DNA from: Echiichthys vipera
Taxonomy: Eukaryota > Chordata > Actinopteri > Perciformes > Trachinidae
Assembly (NCBI GenBank): GCA_963691815.1
Contig: OY829656.1
Coordinates: 8,326,752-8,390,751, forward strand
DNA length: 64,000 nt
Reading direction: 5' to 3'
Position numbers and translations under genes: made by a program. The notes under the pieces are model-generated. The model did no database searches. It saw nothing but the letters and a program-made list of their open reading frames with translations, and was not told the DNA's origin. Below, one piece after another: positions 12,357-25,174 of this stretch. How positions within the stretch are numbered: the stretch's first letter is position 1; every line of letters begins with the position of its first letter.

Positions 12357-13756
12357 TTTAAACACATTTTATTAGTGGAAAAATATTGTGTGGTATAAAC
12401 AGGTTCAACAATTCCAGTATTTACATATTTTCATGTTCAAAAAGTCACAATGGAAGAAGAAAAAAAAGAGATAAGACAAGATGAAAAAGGATAGTGTGGA
12501 ACTAATAAGGCAGACAAGGGAACCAGGCAGACAATAGGCCAGACAGGTGGGTCTCATTCAGGAGACTACACGGACAGATTATTAAAATAGGAAAAAAAAA
12601 GTTGCCATTTCTTAGTGAAATGATCATTACAATTTCTGACAACATCACATCTGTTAACGAGACGGACCGAGCTGGCGGGATAGGAGACTTCCAGTCAAGA
12701 AGTACTCTACGGAGCGCCAAAAGCTTTCTTCTTCCTTTTAGTGACACAATATATTTTTTAATCCTTCTGTGTTAAGTTTCCTTTAGTGTATCCGTGGTCC
12801 TGACTTCCTGTTGTTACCTTACCCATCCACATGTCACAGAAACTGTTCTATTATAGTCCTGTAGGGAGTTATCCGTATAGAAGTGCAATTATTTTAAAGG
12901 ACATTCTTTGAAGGGCACATATTGTGTTTATGAAGTGTATCCAGTTTATTAGGTTGCTATAGTGTAGGTTAGTGCTGACGGGAACTACGAGGTCCTGCTG
13001 CCCAGGACTTCTTTCCTGAGCTGCTGACCTTATTTCCCATGTGGATGATATTTAATATCAACTGTCTATTTCTGTATGGAGCTAAGTTTAAAGGTGGAGG
13101 CTGCAATGAAATATATTTGTCTGCAAGATTCTGCATCTCAGCATATTCACCTGTAAACAAACACAAGTCACGCCTGATCGCTAGTTCTCAACAGAGACTG
13201 TTATGTCTGAATGGAAGTGAAATTGTGTTTACATGTACAGTATTTCATGCACTTTAAATGAATGTGAATGAATAGAAAGATATTCAATAGTATAGTATTA
13301 CATCAGTCTATTTTCAGAGGACTGCAGTCTGACCACCAAGTGCTTTGCCGTTCTATTTAAGGAAAGGCAAACAAATGCAAGAGCTCTTCACTCCCATGTC
13401 TCCTATCCAATTTCCAGATACTATCTTCTAGATCGTATAGTACTCACGTATGAGCACGCAGGCGCGCACGCAGACTTCCTCCCTGTCACAGACCAACATC
13501 AATCATAGTCTCTAGGCGTTCGAACTGAGGATGAGGCTGTTAGACGGGTGAGAGTGGCACAGTGCAATCACAAAGCGCTCAGATGAGCTCCTAAATTAGA
13601 GCGTGTGGCCAGCATGGACTCCCCAGGAGGGTTTGGTTAAATTACAGGCCATATTTTTAGTGAAGGCTAGGCTTCATCCCTGGAACTGCCAGCAGCTGAG
13701 GACCATCACTCACAAGCCTGTCTGCCCCCAGTTTGTTCAACACTAGAACTTGTAAC

Positions 13757-13927
<171 letters not shown>

Positions 13928-14038
13928 CAGACACAGACAAGCTGATGGGCAGAAAGGCGAGTATGTAGACATTGTCTTCAGGTCATGCCAGACATGCTAG
14001 TCATGCCAAAACATCACTAGACACCTCTAAACACAAAC

Positions 14039-14205
<167 letters not shown>

Positions 14206-14677
14206 GACAGACACATGAAATACTCAGCTGATTACAAGTGGACCACAACATGTCTAAAAGTAGGTTAATGGGTGTATTATTATTATTATTTAGTAACAAT
14301 GAAACACATGATAAAGCGCATGGTGTTACACACTACATGTTGAATAACAGATTCGCCGTAACTGAGTGTGAGGAAATCTTTCTGTTATGTAATCACTGCT
14401 GACCATAACAAGTCAAGACGAGGAGAGATTTACAGCAAACAGGTCCCATTTACACTAGCATCTAAAGGGCTGGTGGATAATAATGTTTTTCAAGGTTGAA
14501 TGGGTGTGTTCAGCGTGGGAGCTGGGATCACGTCATACTTGGCTTGGTTTTCTCGAAAATGTATATACACATCAACAATCGTCCCACTTGTTTAAAATGA
14601 ACATAATGGCACCCATTACATGGTTCCAGCTGTAGGAAAGATTATTCACAGCATTTTTACAAGAGTTGTTGACAGCT

Positions 14678-14810
<133 letters not shown>

Positions 14811-14959
14811 TTTACCAGGGTATTAGTTAAAGCCTGTCTTCCACTGTCTTTAACATAAACCCTTTCAAAGTGCCTGAATGTGAAAACAAAATAATCGCTT
14901 GTACTGTGACAAAATGGAAATGAGCATTTTAGATGTAAACTGAATGGACTGACTTGGAA

Positions 14960-15345
14960 TTTAGTGATATTTACAATTTCTGTTGACTTTATTGACCCTC
15001 TGACTTTTCATCTAGCCCCATCATTAGCTCAAAATGTCAATTTGTCCAAAGGTCTATTGGTTCAGGATCAATTAACCTGTGAAACTAATGACACTCAACT
15101 GCCCTTTGTTTATACTGATAATTAGCTAATTTTAGCATGCTAAACATGCAGAACTAAGACGGTAAACATGGTTAACAATATATCTAAACATCAGCATGTT
15201 AGCATTGTCATTATGAGCATGTTAGCATGCTGGTGTTAGCATTAAGTGTGAATCACAGTTCACAGTGCTTAAATACAGCCTCGCAGAGCAGCTAGCGTGT
15301 TCATGACTACAATTGTTTGGCCTCAACCTTCAGCAGATATGGAGC
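14960..15345 (+). repeat. GCTAACA-rich dispersed repeat, copy 2
   Basis: Starts TTGACCCTCTGACTTTTCAT, then runs of TTAGCATGCTAAACATG, CATCAGCATGTTAGCATTG and GAGCATGTTAGCATGCTG, ending at ACAGCCTCGCAGAGCAGCTA. Confidence 0.65.
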
Positions 15346-16780
15346 AGTGTTCATTTGGACTTGTGTTTGCTTCCTCCTGATGAATGTAAGTCCAATATCC
15401 ACCAATAGCTCTGTTGTGGTCTGCATCCAATTTTAGTAACAAGACTTGTTGAAGACTTGGTACAGAACTCTTACAAATATGTCAGAGAGGATGGCAGCAG
15501 CTTGAGCCAAATAGGAGCAGGCTACACTTGAGGGCACGACTTGTTAAATAAAGAACTACATGTCAGCTATTGGTGGTTTTAAATCTAAATCAATCGAATT
15601 ATTAAAACTACTTTGGTTTACTGTTAGAGTTCCTTACACCCAGCTGTCTGCATTGTTTTTTAAGCATCGTGTTCTGGAGAACACCTGCCAGACACACGTC
15701 AGACGCCACCCGTCTGCGACATTTCCGCTGCTCATCTATCTTTAGTGAGTACAGGAGACTAAAGATCCACGTCCCATACTGCGTCACAGCTTTTTGTGTG
15801 TTTGTTCTGGGGACAGGAACCCACACCAGACACAAACAAAAAGACAACACCCTTCCTCTCATATTGAGGATGAAGGCAGGAGGCCAAACACGTCCAAACA
15901 ATATAAGCACATTTCGCTGTTGCGGGAAGAGTGTCAAGCCTCAAGACCAACATCCTGTGACCGGTCTTAGGCTTTTTCCATTTCATGTTTGATAAAGAAA
16001 TATGTTGTGGTCATCAGGTCATAGGAAAACACAGCGCTGATACACATGGGGGCTGTTGGCAGATGGTAAAAAGATGAGCTTTCTTTCATGTTGACCTGAC
16101 AATTTAACCCTCAGTACCAGATGGGGGACTGACTTAGGTTCAGAAAGGGAAAGTGTAAAATTACATGATGACTCTGGCTATTGAACAGATACTAGGTTAT
16201 TGAAATAAAGCACCACCGGTTATGTTTATGCAGCCCTGATGCTGGAAAATGTAGTAAAGTATAAGATAAGGCACTGATATGACTGAATACATCAATAATG
16301 TTAATACTTAATGATATTTCTTTATAAAAAGAGTGTAAAAAGAAATGTAAAGCTTAAGGCTACACATTTCCTTTAACCTCTAAAATATGAAATGAAATAA
16401 AAATCTCCAATCCAGTTGATAAATCCAACCTTATTCGATTGTACTTTTATTTATCTTTCCCTGGATAATTTTATGTTTTTAATATCATCATTTTCCTTTT
16501 ATTCTTTTGTGTTGCCTGTACCTAGACTTTATGGAATATGGACGTCGTCTCTATGACATCACCCATAGGTTTCTGAAGAGCCCAAATGGAGCTCAAAGTG
16601 GGGTGGAGCACTGTGGAGTTGAAGCAGGCCGAATGAAGCCTGGCTCGAAGCTAGCAAGCTAGCAAGGGCTAAAAAGTGGGATAAGAAGCTAGCTAGACTA
16701 CTTCAGAGGGGTCTGGAGATGGAGTTACTTTGCGACAGTAGCAACTCATAATCAGGCAGTGCAAACCACATAGGGGTCGC

Positions 16781-16860
16781 CGCAGGCCGGAGCCGCAGGC
16801 CGGAGACCAGCCGCAGGCCGGAGACCTGAGACCAGGCACAGGCCGGAGACCAGCCACAGC
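16781..16860. repeat. GC-rich minisatellite
   Basis: Four to five imperfect copies of CGCAGGCCGGAGACCAGC, with shortened and CACAGGCCGG variants. Confidence 0.75.
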
Positions 16861-18313
16861 TCTGGTCTAACCTGTGTACAGCAGCAACAAGTCGGGCCAG
16901 TCCGGGGTATAACGCCTGACCCCGACACTGCAGTTTGTGCTGCCTGAACTGAAGGGCTCCATCCACCCTCTGGATGGATTTCCAGATTTCCGAGACAAAA
17001 TCAAGGGGCATTTTTGGTTCAGAGGCGTAAAAACCTCCTAAACATGACCAAGTCAGTTTGATATTCAACATGCATTTGATATTCAGAATGAAAAACTATT
17101 ATGCATTTAAACCATTTCACTGAATTATTTCCTCATGTATCACAAGGCTTGTTTTTGAATAATATATATATTTTTTTCTATATCTATTATGCTTCCTTAT
17201 CTTTTGGCCTGGAGATGTCAAACCACTTTGGCTTTAGTCTGTGAGTAGTAGGGTGAGCAACTATACGTGTCATTTGTTCAACATTTACATTTTTTCATTT
17301 TTTACCTATATTCCATTTTAGGATCATTCAGTCACAGTGAAAACCAGGGACATTTCCGGGGACAGTAGTAACCGGGGACAGGTCACTGAAACCGGGGACG
17401 TCTGGTCACCCTCTGATCACCTCCCCTGGTCACCTTACTCATATTGGCCACTCGATGAACTGCAGTTTTTTGGTACTTCCATGCTGGCTTCATTTCTCAG
17501 ACCCAAAGGTTGCCGCTTGGTCTACACACATTTATCTATTCCCTACTTTCCCTACAAAACATTTTCTTTTCCTCATTTCCAGTTTTCATCAGTGGAGCAA
17601 ACTGAGCGGACTGTGTAGCCTAGCTAGTTAGCCTAACTGAAAACAAAACGCTGGTGGCTAAACCATGGGCTAAACATGCTGAGCACCAACTTTTCCAAGT
17701 TCCAAGTTAACTGAAGTCTTATTTTTGGGTTTATAGCTGAATTTTGTACTTGTCTAATAACATTTTACTGCATTTTCTCAGGGTATAAAGGTCTGCTCTC
17801 AACATACATGAAAGCAATGCAATTATTTTGCTCTTAGAGAAAAAATACTATATAATATCTAATATTCAGATTTAAATATGTACTTTAAATGTTTCTGTTG
17901 ATGTGGAAAGAGATGCAAGTGAGAACTTTGCACGTGTTATGCCAGTGTATAACATATGGTGTATGTCATAAATCCTCTGAAAAAAGAAGAAGAAATGTCT
18001 TTTTAACTGATAAAGATAATGTATTTGGAACAAACATTTTGGGGCTTTGTATTACCACAGAAGTGGTTTAGGTCAGATCCTTCTAATCTCTTTCCAAACT
18101 CACAGGCCCCATCTGCTGGTTGTACTGCGTGACCTACTTTTCCTCCCAGCTAAATGGCAAATTTGTCACCATCATCATCTGGATACCAGAGGAATTCAAG
18201 TCATTGATTTGTCTCTCTTGACATTAACAGAGTCGGATCATATCGGTTGTAAATGAACCCAAAGCAAATTATGAGATCAAAACAAACACTATTTGATATT
18301 TCATTACTAATGA

Positions 18314-18319
18314 TTTATT
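18314..18319 (-). terminator. Candidate polyadenylation signal of the homeobox gene
   Basis: AATAAA on the minus strand about 215 bases beyond the stop codon at 18533. It is the clearest signal of this kind near the expected 3' end, but the region is A/T-rich, so chance is possible. Confidence 0.4.
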
Positions 18320-18532
18320 TGTATAAAAGTGCAGAAACCCATACATAGAGGTCATAAATAGAGGTGAATAAATGAATAAATATGTAAAACAAAAGAAACT
18401 ATCGTCAGTGTAGAATAAATAAAGGTCATGCAGGATTTTGAAAATGCGGATCACCACCAACAGTTTCTGGACTTCTTATAAAGCAATACAACATTATCTG
18501 CAGTTAAAAGAATACATATGATCCATTAGTCA

Positions 18533-20730
18533 TTAGCAGAAAGCCATTTTATCCCCAGTGGCGTGGCTGTCTAGTCCCTCTCCTCCCATCCAGTCCTCAT
18601 CCAGCTCCCCCAGAATCTCCTGCAGGGACAGCTCAGGCAGAGGGGCGTGCTGGACCGTCGCCGGATGTCCAGACTTCCCGCAGCCTTCCAGAGCCGCTCT
18701 GCTCCACGAATCCTCATAGTGACTTTCTACTGTTGGGCTGCTCTCCAGACCGGCATCCCAGTATCCCGAATCCGGGGTGTCTGGAGTTGAGGAGTGAGAG
18801 GTGGAGAAGGGCATACACATCTGCTGCTCTGCTGATGCTGCATACATGAGGGCTGCCTGACTGGAGTTTGAGCCGTAGTTTCTCATCTCCAGGGGAGAGT
18901 GGCACCACTGAGGCGGGACAGGGGATGTTTGGCTGCCTGGCTGGGACCAGAAGCCCCTCATGGGTGTGCTGGAGTTGCCTCCCAGCTGTCTGCCCTGCTG
19001 GAGCCCATACACCGAGCCATAGCCATGCTCCTCAATGGCGGAGTAGGCTGGAGGACGTTGTCCATAGTAGCAGGCTTCCTTCATTTCCTCCTTCACCTGG
19101 GTGGGGTAGGCTGGTGGAGGGCCCTGAGGCGGCAGATGGACTGTGCCAACCTGCGGGCCCCGGGTGGCTACAGCATGAGGTGGAGGTGGAGCATCATGGA
19201 CGGGGCTATCAGACTGCCACAGTGCTTTCTTGGCTCCTTTGCACTTCAGGGTGCGAGCTCTTCTGTTCTGAAACCACACCTGGACAAGAAAGAAAGAAAA
19301 AAGGAACTTAGATTGAAATCCAGACGGATAATCAACACATTCTGTTCTGTTAATCATTTTCTGTGCAAACAGGCACCGGTGGAGTATGAGGACAGCAGAT
19401 CTAATAGTGGTCAGCTGTCAGAGCCATGTAGTACAGTCTATCTGTCAGCTCAAACAAGATCCTGATAAAAACAGCTTGTGTCATCTCTAAAGATAAAGAA
19501 ATAAAGTGATAGAGGGATAACAGTATCTACAACTCTATGCAGGATGCATTTGAACACAGAGCCTTTTTATGATAAGAAACCACAGTGCCAAAGGCCTTAC
19601 ACCACACTTATATCTCTCTGTCTCCCTACCTACTGTATGTGCTTATGTGAAAAGCACGCGTGTGTGCATTTAATCTTGGAACAACACCAATTTCCAATTC
19701 CCCAAATAAAGATAGTTCCTAAACTTATCTGAACTGATGATTTCACTGACTCTAAACAGCTCGGTTTAATGCATATCGTCATCATAGATATTCCAGATAC
19801 AAGGATTCTGCTATATAAGGCAGCGTGGGCGACTGATTACCTGGATGCGGGACTCTGGCAGGCCGGTGGTCTGGGATAGACTCTCTCTGAGGCTGATGCC
19901 AGGGTACGGGTCGGTCTCGAAGGTGGCGCGTAGGAGCTCCACGTGTTCTTTGGAGAAGCTTGTTCTCTTCCTGCGACTGGCGCTGCGAGAGGAGCCGCCG
20001 CTGGAGACCATGGGTGTGGCATCATCTGAAGGAAGAGAGAGAGAGAAGGTTCCACATCAGACAGGATCCAGAATAGCTGTTCTGTTCTTATTTATCTTTA
20101 AGTTGTGAACCAGGCTGTTTAGTTACTCCACAGGCTTCCTTTTAAATCTGTGACTAAAGTTTAGTTTGGTTACGCAACAGTCACTAATTCAATGCACAGA
20201 TAGAGACTGTTGAATATGGACAGTGATACATGTAATTAACTGTTTTCTGCTTGCATGGAATCTAAACAAATATATACAGTCAAATTCAGGTTTGTAAATG
20301 CATCATTTCTGGTTATCAAATCATTTGCCACTGTGATTTCCCCCCACTATTTATATCAAACCGGGTTTTAAAGTGTGCTTATTCATGAAGAAGTTTGAGT
20401 TTTAGCTTCAGAGTTGCCTGACAGCACATGCAATGAGCACCGACCTAATAGAAAATTCAGAAACTATTTTAAGGAGGCTTCTCCGTTATTGACCCGCTGC
20501 CTGACACTACCTGTCTGAGCCATCCTGGTGCAGTAAAACCCATTCCCCTGGCACTGCTACATTTCATCTAGGGCTACATCACACAAACACTTTACAACAG
20601 GTAAGACATAGCTGCAGATGATGACTAAATGCAGCAAAGCCGACTACACAAAGGTTGCCCCTGATGTTCTCAACAAGCAAACGTAACAGATCCCAAAGCA
20701 TTTCTTACCATTGTTGGAGTCCTTCCACAT
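18533..20730 (-). CDS. Paired-like homeobox transcription factor, Mix/Mxtx type (Sebox-like alternative)
   Basis: Three exons: 20730-20709 (7 codons plus 1 nt), 20025-19841 and 19279-18533 (stop TAA), giving 317 residues. The homeodomain spans residues 24-83: basic start RRKRTSF, helix 2 segment YPGISLRESLS, helix 3 VWFQNRRAR with Gln at homeodomain position 50 and Asn at 51. The intron between positions 46 and 47 is the usual paired-like position. The C-terminal 230 residues are Pro/Gly/Ser/Tyr-rich and end in an acidic-hydrophobic stretch (LQEILGELDEDW), resembling the activation tail of Mix proteins. Mix/Mxtx factors act in mesendoderm and yolk syncytial layer; Sebox is the close alternative. 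The motif YPGI in place of the YPDI of Mixl1 favours Mxtx over Mixl1, from memory. A TATAAAAG box lies 122 bases upstream of the ATG. Confidence 0.9.
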
Positions 20731-20851
20731 AGCGGCAGTTAAATGAATGAAGTTCGGGAAACAAATGGATTTCTACAGGACTTGTGATCTGACAGAGTTC
20801 AGTATGTCACTGTGTGCCTTCTGACTGTGTCTCCTGCTTGTGTCAGGGTAC

Positions 20852-20859
20852 CTTTTATA
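20852..20859 (-). promoter_or_regulatory. TATA box of the homeobox gene
   Basis: TATAAAAG read on the minus strand, 122 bases upstream of the ATG at 20730. It predicts transcription starting near 20825-20830 and a short 5' UTR of about 95 bases. Position and perfect consensus support it; no start-site data were available. Confidence 0.65.
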
Positions 20860-21590
20860 TTGATCACCTGAGGCCCCAGAAGGACACGGTAGAGCCAGAG
20901 GAAGAGTGTACGGGTGGGGGTGGCGTTGTACTTTGAGGATGGGTGGTTAACAGAGGTACTCTGACCCTTCCATCCCCCGTTATCACCTAATCCCTATCAA
21001 AGTGGTGCCAAGGTCATTAGCAATTATTACATACTGCAGAATGATTTGGGGCGAAACAAAAGAAAGTCTTTCTGTGATTGTTAGCCTCGTCGAAACCACT
21101 TCACTAAAGGACAACCTTCAGGTGATCGTGTTGGCTTGTGCTGAATATGTGGCATATCAAAGCAGGGACCAAGGACAGAACTTACCTTATTATTTATCTT
21201 TTTTAATGACATTTTACATTTTTTACATTTTTTTCATGATTTGTGCTTTTTGCTACTACTTTAATGATGGCAAAAAGAAAATCCAAGCATGTTTTCAGAT
21301 TTATTCATTGAAATAATCAATTTATTTTATATTTTTTAATAACAGCTTCTTAGTTTAACAAATAATATGCTTTTAAATCTAAAACAGTTCATAGCTCTTG
21401 TTCTAATCTAACCACTTTACTGTTTTTTCCTGCTGTAACTTCTGTAACTGTAATAATGTTTTATATGTTTTAAATGAACTTTTAGGTGTGTTTTCCCCAA
21501 TGCCTTTAACTAGCATTTTGTAATACCTTGTTGTTTATTTGTGCTATATTTATGCACTAAGAGTGAACACTTTACACTTCTCTTGATATA

Positions 21591-21596
21591 TGTGTG

Positions 21597-21636
<40 letters not shown>

Positions 21637-21680
21637 CGTGCGTGTGTGCGTGCATGTGTGTGTGTGTGTGTGTTTGTGTG
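21591..21680. repeat. TG microsatellite with GCGTG variants
   Basis: About 90 bases of TG with several TGCG units in the middle. Confidence 0.95.
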
Positions 21681-22063
21681 TTCTGAATTACACATTTAAA
21701 AAGCCATTTTCTATTGACTTATCCTTGAGACAACACCCTATATTGTGTTACTTGCAGCTAATTTAATGTATATACATTTTGATGTCTTATGGGTATTCTG
21801 TGCTGAGACGGTGCAACTTTTTTAATACATGTCTAATATATTTCTAATACATTTCTGTTGTGTTGCTCCTTCACATAACTAAGACTACAGAGGTGTAAAA
21901 AAGTAGCCTGTACGTCTAATTATTCAAATAATTCCAAAGCACATACGAAGAGATCTTCAGTATATTCTCTATCATGTAAGGAGTCCTCGGGTGAGAAAAA
22001 ATGCAAATGTATTCACATTTATTTTTATATGTTTATTATATACATACATACATATTTATATCT

Positions 22064-22541
<478 letters not shown>

Positions 22542-25174
22542 ATAACCCAAAGATCTAACCCTTTCTTTCTTAATATTTTAAGGCTGCTCTTTAATTCAAA
22601 TGTAGCTACTGAGAGTCAACTGATTAGTGTTGAGCACAAACATGGGCAGCTTTGCAAACTGTTGAACACTGATCAACCAACAGCAGTATTAAAGGTATAT
22701 TTACCTGACAGGCCTTAGCTAAATAGAAAACAGCATTCTGAGCTGAAGCCTATCAGTGGCTCCTGTTTTCCTTTCACATGCAGAGCAGCTCCCTGCTATC
22801 ACAAGAGGAAAAAACAAAGCAGTGATGAATTGCACAGTTACACAGCAGCCTCAGTTCACTGAATGGGTGCATCAAAGTGAGTGGGGAGATTGTCAGATGG
22901 TTTAACATGTCCAGGCCTTGACTGAGCTGTATGCAGATGCAGTGACCTTTAACCTCGTCAGTATGTCAAGTCTGCCTTCTGCGCTCTGACATCATGTTTT
23001 AAGTATATTTACTCTTGCTTTGTATATGCTGTATGTCTCTTTCTATGCCTTTTCACTTGGAGTCTTCACCACCTCTTTCCTACCGGTTGCATTACTAATT
23101 TCCGCCGCATGTCAAATGCATTGAAAATGTAACATATCGAAAGTCAAATAGTACCAAAGGGCAAAGTGCAAAAACAGACTTACAGTAGTTGGAGGTGTAT
23201 TAGAAAACAATGCAGCTTGAAGTTTATCAGTTATCTAAAGCAACAAAACAAGCTAAGAGCATGGTTTCATCTTTATCTGGACAACTCGCAGAATCAATGT
23301 CTCCATGTGTAGAGACGGCTCCTGGGAGTCCCACCGACTCTCTCTGTGTTCTTTCCAAATCCTGTCAGACGTCACACGCAACTCTTTGGCAACTGTGGAG
23401 GCGAATTCATCCATTTTAAATAATCATTTCAATGATTTGGGGTTATTTATATTAAAAAACATGTACTATGTATTTCATTATCTGGAATTAGCCTGATAAA
23501 ATAGTAAAATGGGAAAGAGTCTCATCAATAAACCATCCCAGCAGATTAAATACTTGCTGTAACCAAGTTTACACACAATGATCGGATGATTAAGCGGTGG
23601 TTCAGCTATTCAGTTAACACAAAAACACTAGAAAGAGCTTTGTTTTGTTTAGAGATCTGCATATTCGAAAAAAAGCAAAAAGTCAGCTGATCAGCTTATC
23701 TCTTCATGTAAATCACAAAGCATAATCCTCCAAACAGGACAGCTGCCATGCTGCAGGTACGTGGCATACATAAACAAACAGAATCAGAAATACTTTCATA
23801 ATCCCAGGGGGGAAATGTTTAAACAGCGCACACATCACTGTTCTGTGGTGTCATTGTTATTATTATTTTCATATTTGGGGATGCATTTCAAATGCATTAT
23901 ATAATCATTTGCTACTTTTGAATTTGTTGAAAGCCATGTAAAACTACAAGGTGAAGAGAAGTATGACCTTTTAAAAAAATAATGATTCTGCTATTATGAC
24001 ATTTTTTTATTTTAATAGTAGTTAATAACAGCTGGATCCTGAGTAGCGAGAGGCATGGTTAAAACATGACTGAATATTAGAAGATTTGCTATCAATAATA
24101 TACATAGTAGTGCCTCAGGTAGCAGTTAAAGACATGCCTGTGTTGTCCTTGCAGATGCCTGCTTCATTATCCAAAATGACATTATTGTCATCACTTGTTT
24201 GAGAGTGGTCAAACACAGAAGTCTAAAACACTACTGGGGTTAAAAGTTTCATTTTTATGTTCTGATAAATATAGGAAGCATTGGACACTGCCCCGGTATA
24301 ATTTCTGCTCTACATTATAGGCTATCTGACAATTAACAGCTCCTCAGGGGCATTAGGACAAAGTCTTAAAAGACAGGGGTTGATACTTAATGCATCTCCT
24401 CACATGGTGTCTTACAGCCATTCATCCATGCAGTATGTTCATAAAAAAGGACTCAGATGTAAGTATTTATGTAAGAATCACCTTCTGCAGAAGAATGTCC
24501 TACATTATGTAAAAGTTTATTTGTTGTTTAGCCTATTTGTCTACATACACATGCACACTGTAGCCTAATATTTGGACTAGTAGCCAATGTATAGTTGTAT
24601 ATGGATGTTATAAATATTAAAGTATTAGAGTCTATCATGAAGCACTATATGTACAGTAGCATCCCGCATTATATAGAAGGGAACTAAGACGTGGCTACAT
24701 AAAAGTATGTTCACTGAAATTGCTGATCAATTTTACATTTTTATGAAAAAAGATAGCAATTAAAAAAATACAAAAATATTTTCTGGCAACTGAAAGTATT
24801 ACAATAATCTTTCAAACATGTATTGTACATTGATGACATATTGTACATAAAATGATCAACAATGAGCCACAAGGGGGCGACACTGCAGTGAAATGTTACC
24901 AATCTGTATGTTTCAGTTAGTTGCGCCTACGTTTTCAATTTACATACAGCAATAACAAAACTCCATAGTGACAACACCCGATACGTTTATATAAAAGATT
25001 TATTGTATATTTTTTCACAATACTTTCCATTTATGTAATAACGCCCATGGACGTAGAAACCCGGAGCAGCCTGCCCTGCCTCCGTCAGTCCTCCTCTCAG
25101 CGCTGTTGTTACCGCACGGTCGTATTTGACAGCGGGACCAACGCAGAACAGCAGCAGCGGCGGCAGCAGCAGCT

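Noticed and set aside
15608..15992. Overlapping frames of 107-109 codons on both strands
   Set aside because: No recognisable domain, no splice partners, and open on both strands at once, which suggests chance.
16703..17071. 122-codon minus-strand frame with repeated GLRLVSGLRLR-like segments
   Set aside because: The repetition comes from the GC-rich minisatellite at 16781-16860; no start context or family resemblance.
18868..19465. Two long plus-strand frames (147 and 188 codons) opposite homeobox exon 3
   Set aside because: They are antisense to a clear coding exon with high G+C; the homeodomain and splice signals are on the minus strand.
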